A DNA stretch of 64,000 bases, taken from Comamonadaceae bacterium 2PF (GTDB lineage Bacteria > Pseudomonadota > Gammaproteobacteria > Burkholderiales > Burkholderiaceae_C). Below, in pieces: positions 34,423 to 44,012 of this stretch. Below the pieces are notes generated by a model, which saw only the letters and a list, made by a program, of their open reading frames with translations, ran no database searches and was not told where the DNA came from. The position numbers and the translations under genes are program-made. Every line of letters begins with the position of its first letter. Position 1 is the first letter of the stretch. Where the stretch lies: contig SCMV01000017.1 of assembly GCA_005502875.1 (NCBI GenBank), forward strand, positions 1-64,000, written 5' to 3'.

Positions 34423-35670
34423 ATGCGCACCCCGACCCGCACCCTCGGCCTGGTCATCGGCCTGTTCACCTTGAGCTCGTCGGCACTGAGCGCAGACTGG
34501 TCCCTGAGCTACATCGGCCAGCAGATCGTGGCCTCGGGCACCAGCTTCGATGGCACGACCGTGGGTGGCCTGTCCGGCATCGACTTCGACGCCGGCACCG
34601 GCACCTACTTCGCCATCAGCGACGACCGCAGCGGCCTGAACGCGGCGCGCTTCTACAACCTCAGCCTGAACCTGGGCCAGTTCACCCGCTCGGCCACGCC
34701 TGGCTCGGCTGGCGTCGCCTTCAACAGCGTGACGACGCTTCAAACGCCCACCGGCACGGTCTTTGCGCCGAACACGGTGGATCCGGAAGGCATCCGCTAC
34801 AACGCCGCCACCCGGACCCTGGTGTGGAGCAACGAGGGCCAACGCAGCGCCGCCGGCCTGCAAAACCCCACCGTGCGCGAGATGCGCCTGGACGGCTCGC
34901 ACGTGCGCGAGTTCGGTGTGCCGGTCGCGTACAAGCCCCTGGGCAGCCCAGCAGGCACCACCACGGGAGACCGAGGCATCGTCAACAACCTGGCCTTCGA
35001 GAGCCTGACCTTCTCGACCGACGGCCGCACGCTCTACACCGCCACCGAAAACGCCCTGGTGCAAGACGGTCCCACCGCTTCGGTGAGCGGGGGCTCGCGC
35101 AGCCGCATCCTGTCCTTCGACGTGGCCACCGGTCAGGCAGGCGCCGAGTACGCCTACGACGTCTCGCCCGTGGCCATCGCGCCCAACCCCGCGGGCGCCT
35201 TCGCCACCAATGGCCTGACCGACCTGCTGGCCATCGGTGACCGCCAGTTCATCGGCATCGAGCGCTCGTTCGCCACGGGTGCCCAGACGCCCGGCACGCC
35301 GGTGACCGGCAACACCATCCGCCTGTTCCACATCGACGCCCGCAACGCCACCGACATCTCCGGGCGCGACAGCATCGCCGGTGACGCCAGCGTCGTGGCC
35401 GCCAAAAAGGCGCTGCTGCTCGACCTCTCCGACTTGCGCAACGACGATGGCTCGGCGCTGGCCCTGGACAACATCGAGGGCCTGACGCTGGGGCCTGTGA
35501 TCGATGGCAAGCAAACCTTGGTGCTGGTGTCGGACAACAACTTCAGCGGCACCCAGTTCACGCAGTTCGTGGCCCTGCAGGTCTCGCAAGTGCCCGAGCC
35601 CAAGACCTGGGCGATGCTGTTGGGCGGCCTGTGCGCCATCCTGGGCCTGGGCCGCAAGCCGGGCCGCTGA
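34423..35670 (+). CDS. Secreted esterase-like phytase-type protein with PEP-CTERM sorting signal
   Basis: A 415-residue protein with signal peptide (LGLVIGLFTLSSSALSAD) and an esterase-like/phytase-like beta domain: GGLSGIDFDAGTGTYFAISD, DPEGIRYNAATRTLVWSNEG, and LDNIEGLTLGPVIDGKQTLV near the end. The C-terminus QVPEPKTWAMLLGGLCAILG followed by LGRKPGR is a PEP-CTERM tag (VPEP, hydrophobic helix, basic end), which an exosortase processes during export. No exosortase gene is in the window. ATG 34423 is preferred to 34396 because the signal peptide begins there. The true substrate is unknown. Confidence 0.88.
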   Translation: MRTPTRTLGLVIGLFTLSSSALSADWSLSYIGQQIVASGTSFDGTTVGGLSGIDFDAGTGTYFAISDDRSGLNAARFYNLSLNLGQFTRSATPGSAGVAFNSVTTLQTPTGTVFAPNTVDPEGIRYNAATRTLVWSNEGQRSAAGLQNPTVREMRLDGSHVREFGVPVAYKPLGSPAGTTTGDRGIVNNLAFESLTFSTDGRTLYTATENALVQDGPTASVSGGSRSRILSFDVATGQAGAEYAYDVSPVAIAPNPAGAFATNGLTDLLAIGDRQFIGIERSFATGAQTPGTPVTGNTIRLFHIDARNATDISGRDSIAGDASVVAAKKALLLDLSDLRNDDGSALALDNIEGLTLGPVIDGKQTLVLVSDNNFSGTQFTQFVALQVSQVPEPKTWAMLLGGLCAILGLGRKPGR

Positions 35671-35764
35671 TTGGCGCGCCCGGGCATGCGGTGAGCCGGG
35701 GCACGCACTAAGATCGCGGACGCTTGTCGCCACTTCCGCGCTTTGTGCCCCACCGGATCGCCCC

Positions 35765-36478
35765 ATGAAACTGCTCATCGTTCACGCCCACAACGAACCC
35801 CAGTCCTTCGTCACCTCGATGAAGGACCTCACCGTCCGTCACTTCGAGCAAGCAGGATGGGAGGTCCAGGTCTCCGACCTGTACGCCATGGGCTTCAACC
35901 CCGTGGCCTCGGCCGCCGACTTCGGTGCCCGCCAGAACCCCGACTACCTCACCTACGCGCTGGAGCAGCGCCAGGGCTGGCAAAGCAAGACGCTGGCGGC
36001 GGACATCGTGGCCGAGGTCGAGAAGGTGCAATGGGCCGACCTGATCATCTTCAGCTTCCCCGTCTACTGGTACAGCATGCCGGCCATCCTCAAGGGCTGG
36101 GTCGACCGCGTCTTCATCTCGGGCGTTTGCTACGGCGGCACCCGCATCTACGATCGGGGCGGCCTCAAGGGCAAGCGCGCGATGCTGGCCACGTCGCTGG
36201 GCGGCCAGCCCCACATGTTCGGCCCGGGCGCTGTGCATGGCGAGCTCGAAACCCTGCTCAAGCCCATCCAGCAAGGCATGCTGGGCTACGTGGGCCTGAC
36301 GGTGCTGCCGCCCTTCGTGGCCTACCACGTGCCCTACCTGAAGCAGCCCGAGCGCGAAGCCATCATGCAGGCCTACCAGGCGCACCTGGACCAGCTGGAC
36401 TCGCTGGAGCCCTTGAAGATGCCCTCGCTCAACGACTACGACGCGACGATGCACCCGCTGCGGCCCACCGCGGGTTGA
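35765..36478 (+). CDS. NAD(P)H-dependent oxidoreductase, flavodoxin-like fold
   Basis: A 237-residue flavoprotein of the NQO1/MdaB family. MKLLIVHAHNEPQSFVTSM is the FMN/FAD phosphate site, and SFPVYWYSMPAILKGWVDRV is the family signature. These enzymes do two-electron reduction of quinones or flavins. GVCYGGTRIYDRGGLKGKRA and LATSLGGQP fit the MdaB-like branch. It begins with ATG 35765 and stands alone between the PEP-CTERM gene and the desaturase. Confidence 0.9.
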   Translation: MKLLIVHAHNEPQSFVTSMKDLTVRHFEQAGWEVQVSDLYAMGFNPVASAADFGARQNPDYLTYALEQRQGWQSKTLAADIVAEVEKVQWADLIIFSFPVYWYSMPAILKGWVDRVFISGVCYGGTRIYDRGGLKGKRAMLATSLGGQPHMFGPGAVHGELETLLKPIQQGMLGYVGLTVLPPFVAYHVPYLKQPEREAIMQAYQAHLDQLDSLEPLKMPSLNDYDATMHPLRPTAG

Positions 36479-36620
36479 CCCCGAGGCGCTCGCGCGCAGC
36501 ATGAGGACACCCGCACCGGCGCTGGCGGAAAAAGCCAATCCGGTGGCGGCTCACGCCATGGCGCTGGCGGGCGCGGCTGCCTACCATGGCTCATCCCACC
36601 TGACTCGTCCAGCCCGAACC

Positions 36621-37640
36621 ATGGTCAAGCCCTCCCCCCAGGCACCCCACGCCACCCGAGCCGCCCACATCAAGCAGGTCGCCGAGGCCGCAGGCGCCGC
36701 GCTGCGCCAGCGCCACCCCATCCTGCGACACCAGGACGCCATCGGCGCAGGCATCCTGGCCATCGCGCTGCTGGGCATGCTGGCTTCGGGCTGGCTGTAC
36801 CTCCAGGGCAGCTGGCCTGCGTGGCTGACCATCGTGGCCACGGCCATGTTCGCCTCGCTCACCCACGAGCTCGAGCACGACCTCATCCACAAGATGTACT
36901 TCAGGAAGACGCCCTGGGCGCACAACCTGATGATGGGCCTGGTGTGGCTGGCCCGCCCCAGCACCGTCAACCCCTGGGTGCGGCGCGAGCTGCACTTTCA
37001 CCACCACAAGACCTCGGGGCAGCCGGTGGACCTGGAAGAGCGCGCCATCACCAATGGCGAGCCCTGGGGCCTGCGTCGCCTGCTCATGTTGGGCGACAAC
37101 GCCTTGTCGGTGCTGCTGCGCGCTCACCGCGCCCCGTCGATGCTCAACATCCTCAAGCGATCGTTCATGGCCTACTTCCCGCTGGGCGTGGTGTTCTGGG
37201 CCAGCTGGCATGCCTTCCTGGTCTTCCATGCGGTCGATGCCGTTGCGGCTGCGCTGGGTTCGCCCATCGCCTGGTCGGCCAACACGCTGTCGTTCATGCA
37301 CACGCTGGGCGCGTGGGTGGTGGTGCTGATCGCGCCCAACGTGCTGCGCAGCTTCTGCCTGCACTTCGTCAGCAGCAACATGCACTACCACGGCGACGTC
37401 GAGGCGGGCAACCAGATCGAAGAGTGCCAGGTGCTGGACTCTTGGCTCATGCTGCCGTTTCACCTGTTTTGCTTCAACTTCGGCTCGACCCACGCCATCC
37501 ACCACTTCCTGGTCAAAGAGCCCTTCTACGTTCGCCAGATGACCGCCTCGCAGGTCAAACCCGTGATGCGGGAGATGGGCGTGCGCTTCAATGACTTCGG
37601 CACCTTCACTCGCGCCAACCGCCTGGGCGTCGCCGCATGA
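36621..37640 (+). CDS. Membrane fatty acid desaturase family protein
   Basis: A 339-residue integral membrane enzyme with three histidine boxes that bind the di-iron centre: HELEHD near residue 88, HFHHHKTSG near residue 128, and HAIHHF near the end. Two to four helices flank them. It should introduce a double bond into, or hydroxylate, a lipid acyl chain; the exact product is not readable from the sequence. ATG 36621 was chosen; ATG 36501 is in frame but adds 40 residues with no conserved feature. The AraC regulator begins 12 bases after its stop. Confidence 0.85.
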   Translation: MVKPSPQAPHATRAAHIKQVAEAAGAALRQRHPILRHQDAIGAGILAIALLGMLASGWLYLQGSWPAWLTIVATAMFASLTHELEHDLIHKMYFRKTPWAHNLMMGLVWLARPSTVNPWVRRELHFHHHKTSGQPVDLEERAITNGEPWGLRRLLMLGDNALSVLLRAHRAPSMLNILKRSFMAYFPLGVVFWASWHAFLVFHAVDAVAAALGSPIAWSANTLSFMHTLGAWVVVLIAPNVLRSFCLHFVSSNMHYHGDVEAGNQIEECQVLDSWLMLPFHLFCFNFGSTHAIHHFLVKEPFYVRQMTASQVKPVMREMGVRFNDFGTFTRANRLGVAA

Positions 37641-37652
37641 TCGGCGCGCTCC

Positions 37653-38780
37653 ATGAGGCGCCCCGACATGCACCGCTCCCCCACCTCCCTGGCCAGCTGG
37701 GTCGGGGTCATCCACCGCACCCTGGTCTCTTGCGGCTGTGACGCCGATGGCATCTTGCGGCAAGCCGGCATCGCACCGGCGTCGCTGCACACGCCTCAGG
37801 CGCGCATCCCCATCGAACAAACCAGCGCGCTCTGGCGATTGGCCACGGCCGCTGCAGGCGATGCGGGATTCGGCATCCGCGTGGCCAGCCACGTTCGCGC
37901 CAACACCTTCCACGCATTGGGCCTGTCGCTGGCGGCCAGCCCGACGCTGCACGATGCCTTCCTGAGACTGCTGCGCTACTTCCGCATCGTCTCGGACGCG
38001 GGCGAGCTCGGCTTCACGGTCGATGGCGACTGGGCCCGATTCGAGTTGATGGCACCGCACGGCTACGGCATCTCGCATGAATCGGTCGACGCCTTCATGT
38101 CCTGCATGGTGCGCATGTGCCGCGCGCTGGCCAGCCCGCTGCGCGCGGAGCCGGTCGAGGTCCGACTCAAGCGCCCACGGCCCCACGACACCACGGCGTT
38201 CGACGCCGCCTTCCGCTGCCCGATCCACTACGGCAGCGACCGCAATGAGCTGCGGTTTCGCCTCAGCGAACTCGATGCGCCCCTGCGCGACGGCGACGCT
38301 CACCTGGCACGCCACCACGACCCCATCCTCGTGAAGATGCTCGCCGACGTCGAGAAGGACAACCTGCAGCACCGCGTGCTGGGCCTGCTGGTCGAGTTGC
38401 TGCCACGTGGCGGCGCCACGCAGGAGCGGGTGGCCGAGCGCCTGGGCCTGAGCCTGCGCACCCTGCAACGCAGGCTGCAGGAGCAGGGCTCGTCCTACTG
38501 CGACATCCTCGACCAAGCGCGGCTGGCGGTGGCCAGGCGGCTGCTGAGCCAGGAGGTCTACGCGCTGGGCGAAATCGCCTACCTGCTGGGCTTCTCCGAC
38601 CTGTCCGGCTTCAGTCGCTTTTTCAAGCGCGCGACGGGCGAGGCACCCGGGGCGCATCGGCACCGGCTGTTGGCCGCCCACGCGCCCAACGCGTCGAATG
38701 CGCGCCTCAAGTTTGACGAAACCTTGTCGACATCCTCCGCAGGGCTCGGTTTCTTGCCGAGCCAACACAACAAAGACTGA
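37653..38780 (+). CDS. AraC family transcriptional regulator
   Basis: A 375-residue protein with an AraC ligand-type N-terminal domain (LASWVGVIHRTLVSCGCDAD, HALGLSLAASPTLHDAFLRL) and a C-terminal double helix-turn-helix: ERVAERLGLSLRTLQRRLQE, then ALGEIAYLLGFSDLSGFSRF and FKRATGEAPGAHR. It is coupled to the desaturase gene (12-base gap), so it may control that gene in response to a lipid or alcohol. The C-terminal 30 residues are unstructured. ATG 37668 is an alternative start. Confidence 0.88.
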   Translation: MRRPDMHRSPTSLASWVGVIHRTLVSCGCDADGILRQAGIAPASLHTPQARIPIEQTSALWRLATAAAGDAGFGIRVASHVRANTFHALGLSLAASPTLHDAFLRLLRYFRIVSDAGELGFTVDGDWARFELMAPHGYGISHESVDAFMSCMVRMCRALASPLRAEPVEVRLKRPRPHDTTAFDAAFRCPIHYGSDRNELRFRLSELDAPLRDGDAHLARHHDPILVKMLADVEKDNLQHRVLGLLVELLPRGGATQERVAERLGLSLRTLQRRLQEQGSSYCDILDQARLAVARRLLSQEVYALGEIAYLLGFSDLSGFSRFFKRATGEAPGAHRHRLLAAHAPNASNARLKFDETLSTSSAGLGFLPSQHNKD

Positions 38781-38838
38781 AGGACACCTTCAGGTGCAGC
38801 CGGGCCCGTGTCGGCGCTGCACACGCCGCGGAGCGCTC

Positions 38839-41800
38839 ATGGACTCAGACGCCAATTTCCTGGTCGCCCAGGCCACCTGGCAAGCCAACTCGGGCGTGGA
38901 CCGCCTGGCGGGGGCCGACAGCCGTGCGCTCAACCAGGCGTTCATCGTCGTCACCTACTCGCCAGACGGCAAGATCCAGTCGACCAACTTCCAGTTCCTG
39001 CGCCTGTTCGGCTGCAACCTCAGCGAGGTGATCGGCCAGGACGTCAACCGCTTCCTGTCCAAATCCAACCAGCGCGGCAGCATGAACGAGCTGTGGGCCA
39101 GGTTGGCGGGTGGCAAGCGTCACACCGAAATCGGGCTGTGGATCACGCAAGGCGGCAAGGAAGTGTGGCTGGAGTCACGTTTCGTGCCGATCATGAACGC
39201 ATCGGGGCAGGCCGAGGCCATCGTGCAGATCGCCGAGGACATCACGCACCGCCTGGCCCGTGAATCCGAAGAGCACGGCCAGATCTCGGCCATCCAGGCC
39301 ACGCACGCCGTGGCGCACTTCTCGCTGGACGGCCGGGTGCTGTGGGTCAACGAGCTGTTCCTGGATGCCACGGGCTACCAGCGCTCGGAGGTGCTTGACG
39401 CCAACCACTCGCAGTTCCTGCCAGCCCAGCACAGGGAGTCGGCAGCCGAGAAGGCATTCTGGCAATCGCTCCAGCGTGGCGCGCCACAGTCGGGCGAGTT
39501 CCACCGCGTTCGCAAGGATGGCAGCGACCTGTGGCTGCAGGCCGTCTACAGCCCCATCCTCGACCCGGCCGCGCGGGTGGTCAAAATCGTGATGTACGCC
39601 ACGGACATCACGCAGGAGAAGATGCGGCAGTCCGACTACCAGTGGCAGGTCACGGCCATCCACAAGTCGAACTGCGTGGTCACCTTCGACATGAGTGGCG
39701 CGATCCTGGACGCGAACGAGCTGTTCCTGTCGGAGACCGGCTACTCGCTCGACGAGGTGCGCGGCTGCCACCACCGCGTCTTCGTGGACCCGGCCCAGGC
39801 GCACAGCAGCGACTACGCCAGCTTCTGGCACGACCTGCGACGAGGCCAGCACCGCTCCGGCCTGTACAAACGCCTGGCCAAGGACGGCAGCGAGATCTGG
39901 CTGCAGGCCACCTACAACCCCATCTTCGACGCAGGCGGCAAGCCGGTGAAGGTGGTCAAGTACGCCGCCGTGGTCACCGACGAGCGACTGCTGCAAGCCG
40001 AACACCAGGGTCAGATCGCCGCCATCAACAGCGCCCAATGCGTCATCGCCTTCGAGCTCGACGGCCGCATCATCGATGCCAACGAGAACTTCCTGAGCGC
40101 CATGGGCTACCGCTTCGCCGAGGTCAAGGGCCAGCACCACGGCATGTTCGTCACGCCCCAGGTGCGCAACAGCGAGGGCTACCGCAAGTTCTGGCACGAG
40201 CTGGCGCTCGGCCACCACCGATCGGGCGAGTACAAGCGCATCGCCAAGGACGGTCGAGAGGTCTGGCTGCAAGCCACCTACAACCCCATCCTCGACATGA
40301 ACGGGCGCGTCTTCAAGGTGATGAAGTACGCCACCGACATCACGGCCGAGAAGCTGCGCCAGGCCGACTACCAAGGGCAGATCGAGGCCATCCACAAGTC
40401 GCAGGACGTCGTGGTGTTCGACCTCGGCGGCCACGTCACCGATGCCAACGAACGCTTCCTGCAGACCGTGGGCTACGAACGCAGCGAGCTGGTCGGTCAG
40501 CACCACTCGATGCTGGTGGACCCGGACACCGCCGCCAGCGAGGAGTACGCGCGCTTTTGGCAAACCTTGCGCTCGGGCCAGCACCACGCAGGCTTGTACA
40601 AACGCCAGGGCAAGGGCGGCAAGGAAGTCTGGATCCAGGCGTCCTACAACCCCATCCTCGACCTCAACGGCCGCCCTTTCAAGGTGGTGAAGTTCGCCAC
40701 CGACGTCAGCGCCAACGTGGCCATGGCCGAGGCCTACGACGAGGCCAAGCGCCAGGCCCACCTGGACGCCGCCACCTCGCTGCCCAACCGCGCCAAGCTC
40801 AGCAGCTTCCTGAGCACGCACCTGGCCAACTCGGCCGGCACCCTCGCGCTCTTCTACGTCGACCTGGACCACTTCGGTCAGGTCAACGAACAGCATGGTC
40901 ACCGAACCGGGGACCGCGTCCTCGGCGAGGTCGCCGATCGCCTGCGTCGCCTGCTACGCGAGGATCAGATGGTGGCTCGCGTGGGCGGGGACGAGTTCGT
41001 CATCGCGGCACCCGGCATGGGCGCCGAAGTGGTCGAGCGCTTCTGCCAGACCATGATGGAAAAAATCGCCAGCCCGATCCTCGGGGGCGAAGGCGAAGAG
41101 GTGTGCGTGGGCATGTCCATCGGCATCGCCATGGCGCCAACCGACGGCAGCACGGCCGACGAGCTGCTGCGCGCCGCCGACGCCGCTCTGACGGTTTCCA
41201 AGAAAAACGGCGGTGGCACCCGCAGCTACTTCTCCGACGAGCTCAACGCCCGCCTGCACGGCCAGCGCAAGCTCATCGAGGACATGCGCAACAGCTTCAC
41301 CGCGGGCGACTTCTACATCGAGTACCAACCCCGCTTCGAGGCGCAGGGCCTGCACATGCGCAGCGTCGAAGCCCTGGCGCGCTGGTTCCACCCGGAGCGC
41401 GGCCGCGTCAGCCCGGCAGAGTTCATCCCGCTGGCAGAACAAAGCGGGCTCATCGTGTCGCTGGGTGAATGGATCTTGCGCAAGGCCTGCGAGCAGGCTG
41501 CGAGCTGGCATGGCATCGGCGTGTCGGTCAACCTCTCGCCCATCCAGTTCAACGACGACGACATCGTGCTCAAGGTGAGCCAGGCGCTGGAGCTCAGCGG
41601 CCTGCCCGCCCACCTGCTGGAGCTGGAGGTCACCGAAGGGGTGCTGCTGACCGATGCCCGCCGCGCGCTGGACGTGCTCAACGCCCTCAAGGCCATCGGC
41701 GTGAAACTGGCCATCGACGACTTCGGCACCGGCTACTCCTCGTTGAGCTACCTGCGCAACTTCCCCTTCGACGTCATCAAGATCGACCGCAGTTTCGTGC

Positions 41801-42051
41801 GTGACCTCGATGCCCAGAACAGCTCACGCCCCATCGTGCAAGCCATCCTGGCGCTGGGCAAGGCCATCGGCTTGTCGGTGACGGCCGAGGGCGTGGAGAC
41901 GCAGTCCCAGCTCGAGCAGCTCACCGCCGATGGTTGCGACGAGATCCAGGGCTTCTTGCTGGCCATGCCATCGGCGGTGTCGGAGATCGATGCCATCGTG
42001 GCTCGGCAGGCCAAGCAGCCCGGTGAGGCCGCAGCGGCTGGCCAGGGTTGA
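38839..42051 (+). CDS. Multi-PAS GGDEF-EAL protein (cyclic di-GMP turnover)
   Basis: A 1070-residue cytoplasmic protein with five PAS domains in tandem. PAS domains 2 to 5 repeat with an exact 122-residue period (equivalent Ile at 152, 274, 396 and 518), and each ends with a similar LQATYNPIFD/ILD motif. A GGDEF domain follows with active-site GGDEF at 716-720 and then an EAL domain with EAL at 844-846, plus DDFGTGYSSLSYLRNFPFDV. Both enzyme motifs look intact, so it could make and degrade cyclic di-GMP. The PAS ligand is unknown. ATG 38839 is weakly supported by GGAG upstream. Confidence 0.92.
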   Translation: MDSDANFLVAQATWQANSGVDRLAGADSRALNQAFIVVTYSPDGKIQSTNFQFLRLFGCNLSEVIGQDVNRFLSKSNQRGSMNELWARLAGGKRHTEIGLWITQGGKEVWLESRFVPIMNASGQAEAIVQIAEDITHRLARESEEHGQISAIQATHAVAHFSLDGRVLWVNELFLDATGYQRSEVLDANHSQFLPAQHRESAAEKAFWQSLQRGAPQSGEFHRVRKDGSDLWLQAVYSPILDPAARVVKIVMYATDITQEKMRQSDYQWQVTAIHKSNCVVTFDMSGAILDANELFLSETGYSLDEVRGCHHRVFVDPAQAHSSDYASFWHDLRRGQHRSGLYKRLAKDGSEIWLQATYNPIFDAGGKPVKVVKYAAVVTDERLLQAEHQGQIAAINSAQCVIAFELDGRIIDANENFLSAMGYRFAEVKGQHHGMFVTPQVRNSEGYRKFWHELALGHHRSGEYKRIAKDGREVWLQATYNPILDMNGRVFKVMKYATDITAEKLRQADYQGQIEAIHKSQDVVVFDLGGHVTDANERFLQTVGYERSELVGQHHSMLVDPDTAASEEYARFWQTLRSGQHHAGLYKRQGKGGKEVWIQASYNPILDLNGRPFKVVKFATDVSANVAMAEAYDEAKRQAHLDAATSLPNRAKLSSFLSTHLANSAGTLALFYVDLDHFGQVNEQHGHRTGDRVLGEVADRLRRLLREDQMVARVGGDEFVIAAPGMGAEVVERFCQTMMEKIASPILGGEGEEVCVGMSIGIAMAPTDGSTADELLRAADAALTVSKKNGGGTRSYFSDELNARLHGQRKLIEDMRNSFTAGDFYIEYQPRFEAQGLHMRSVEALARWFHPERGRVSPAEFIPLAEQSGLIVSLGEWILRKACEQAASWHGIGVSVNLSPIQFNDDDIVLKVSQALELSGLPAHLLELEVTEGVLLTDARRALDVLNALKAIGVKLAIDDFGTGYSSLSYLRNFPFDVIKIDRSFVRDLDAQNSSRPIVQAILALGKAIGLSVTAEGVETQSQLEQLTADGCDEIQGFLLAMPSAVSEIDAIVARQAKQPGEAAAAGQG

Positions 42052-42060
42052 GGCACGGGC

Positions 42061-42537
42061 TCAGCTGGCAGCCGCTTGGCGAGGCTGGCACCAGGCCGCC
42101 AGCCAGATCAGCACAAAGGCCGCCAACCACACGAAGTACCCCGGCTGACTCAGGACGCCAGGCAAAGGCACCTGTCCATCGGGGCTGAGCGTGCGCCACC
42201 CCACGTGCACGTGGCACAGCACCAGCGCACCCAGCGCCCATGCCGGCCAAACGCGCCACCGGCCCTGCCAGCGCGGCAACAAGGCCAGCAGCTCGCGCAG
42301 GAACACCACGTTGCCCGCCAGGCTGATCAGGTGCAGCGGGTACTGGATGGACTGGGGCAGGTACAGCGCCATCACCAGGCTCTTGGCCAGCAGGTAGGCA
42401 CCCGGCAGCGGCGTGCCGGCGATCTCGCCGATCGAGGGGGTCGGCAGGGTGGGCAACCAGAGGCTGAGCAGCCACAGGCCCAAGGCCATCCAACGAAGCA
42501 CCTGAGCCGCTTGGTCCCTGATGGTCCACCCGATCAC
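42061..42537 (-). CDS. Small multi-pass membrane protein, unknown family
   Basis: A 158-residue protein with four or five helices (MALGLWLLSLWLPTLP, YPLHLISLAGNVVFLRELLA, WPAWALGALVLCHVHVGW, YFVWLAAFVLIWLAAWC). I do not recognise it. GTG 42537 is used because it is 14 bases after the SulP stop; ATG 42489 would also start near the first helix. Co-transcription with the SulP transporter is likely. Confidence 0.6.
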   Translation of the reverse strand: MIGWTIRDQAAQVLRWMALGLWLLSLWLPTLPTPSIGEIAGTPLPGAYLLAKSLVMALYLPQSIQYPLHLISLAGNVVFLRELLALLPRWQGRWRVWPAWALGALVLCHVHVGWRTLSPDGQVPLPGVLSQPGYFVWLAAFVLIWLAAWCQPRQAAAS

Positions 42538-42550
42538 ACGACCACCTTGC

Positions 42551-44002
42551 TCAATTCGCCGAACCAACCGAGCCCGCCCGCCTGAGCAGCTGCTTGCAAC
42601 GCGGCGACAGGTGCACCACCCGCAGGTGCTTGCCCGCGCGTTCATAGCGCTGGCGCAGGGTGTGCAAGGCCTCGATGGCCGAGTAGTCGACGAAGCTCAG
42701 GTGCTGCGCGTCCAGCGTCACGTGAGCCGGGTCATCGGCCACCGAGAACGCATCGAGGAAGGCCGTGGTGGAGGCAAAGAACAGCGTGCCGTGAAGGCGG
42801 TACGTGCGCACCCCGTCAGGCTGCGTCACCACCTCGGCGCGCAGCTCCCGCGCGTGCTGCCACGCGAAGTGCAGGGCCGAGATCACGACCCCGCAGAGCA
42901 CCGCTGCCGCGAGGTCGGTGAACACGGTCACCACCGTGACCAGCGCGATCAGGAAGACATCCTGGCGCGGCACCTTGCCGATCACCTGCAGCGAGCCCCA
43001 GGCAAAGGTCTGCTGCGCGACCACGAACATCACGCCCACCAGCGCCGCCAGCGGGATCTGCTCGATCAGCGGTGACAGCCACAGCACGAACATCAGCACC
43101 ATCACCCCCGCCACCACGCCCGACAGGCGCCCTCGCCCGCCCGAGTTCAGGTTGATCATGGTCTGGCCGATCATGGCGCAACCGCCCATGCCACCGGCGA
43201 GGCCCGACGCGATGTTGGCCGCGCCCAGGGCCACGCACTCGCGGTTGGTGCGGCCACGGCTTTGGGTGATTTCGTCGGTGAGGTTGAGGGTCAGCAAGGT
43301 CTCGAGCAGGCCCACCATGGCCATCAGCACGGCGTAAGGTGCAATCACTCGCAGCGTCTCCAAACCCCAGTCCACCTCAGGCCAGGACAGCGTGGGCCAG
43401 CCCCCCGCGATGTGGGCCATGTCGCCCAGGGTTCGGGTGGGCAGCTTCAGGGCCCAGGTCAGCAAGCCCACGCCCAAGATGGCCACCAGCGCGGGCGGCA
43501 CGGCGCGGGTCAGCCGGGGCACGAGCCAGGTCACGGCCATCGTCAACGCCACCAGCCCCGCCATGAGCCACAAGGCCTCGCCCTGCAACCAATGGCCGCC
43601 AGCCTGGAAGTGCTCCAGCTGGGCCAGCGCGATCACGATGGCCAGCCCGTTGACGAAGCCCAGCATCACCGGGTGGGGCACCATGCGCACCAGCTTGCCC
43701 AAGCGCAAGGCCCCGAACAGCACCATGATCAAACCGCTGAGCAACACCGTGGCCAGCAGGTGCTGCACGCCGTGCTGCACCACCAGGGCCACGATCACCA
43801 CCGCCATCGAGCCGGCTGCGCCCGAGACCATGCCCGGCCGCCCCCCGAACAAGGCCGTGATCGTGCAGACGATGAAGGCGCCATACAGGCCCATCAGCGG
43901 GTTGAGCTGGGCCACCAGCGCGAAGGCGATGCATTCAGGCACCAGGGCGAAAGACGTCGTGATGCCCGCGAGCACGTCGCGGCGGATCGAAGCAGCGCTC
44001 AT
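42551..44002 (-). CDS. SulP family inorganic anion transporter with STAS domain
   Basis: A 483-residue membrane protein. The SulP core starts DVLAGITTSFALVPECIAFA, and ANIASGLAGGMGGCAMIGQT then MINLNSGGRGRLSGVVAGVM is a family signature. The last 100 residues are a STAS domain (VRTYRLHGTLFFASTTAFLD and HVTLDAQHLSFVDYSAIEAL). Such proteins move sulfate, bicarbonate or other anions; the substrate cannot be read here. ATG 44002 starts 10 bases after the VF530 gene. Confidence 0.9.
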   Translation of the reverse strand: MSAASIRRDVLAGITTSFALVPECIAFALVAQLNPLMGLYGAFIVCTITALFGGRPGMVSGAAGSMAVVIVALVVQHGVQHLLATVLLSGLIMVLFGALRLGKLVRMVPHPVMLGFVNGLAIVIALAQLEHFQAGGHWLQGEALWLMAGLVALTMAVTWLVPRLTRAVPPALVAILGVGLLTWALKLPTRTLGDMAHIAGGWPTLSWPEVDWGLETLRVIAPYAVLMAMVGLLETLLTLNLTDEITQSRGRTNRECVALGAANIASGLAGGMGGCAMIGQTMINLNSGGRGRLSGVVAGVMVLMFVLWLSPLIEQIPLAALVGVMFVVAQQTFAWGSLQVIGKVPRQDVFLIALVTVVTVFTDLAAAVLCGVVISALHFAWQHARELRAEVVTQPDGVRTYRLHGTLFFASTTAFLDAFSVADDPAHVTLDAQHLSFVDYSAIEALHTLRQRYERAGKHLRVVHLSPRCKQLLRRAGSVGSAN

Positions 44003-44012
44003 GAATCGGACT

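Noticed and set aside
33544-35778. A 744-codon open frame on the minus strand across the TetR and PEP-CTERM genes
   Set aside because: It crosses three well supported genes and the intergenic gaps and has no domain; it is a shadow.
36591-38768. A 725-codon minus-strand frame across the desaturase and AraC genes
   Set aside because: Both plus-strand genes have clear motifs; the antisense product is low complexity.
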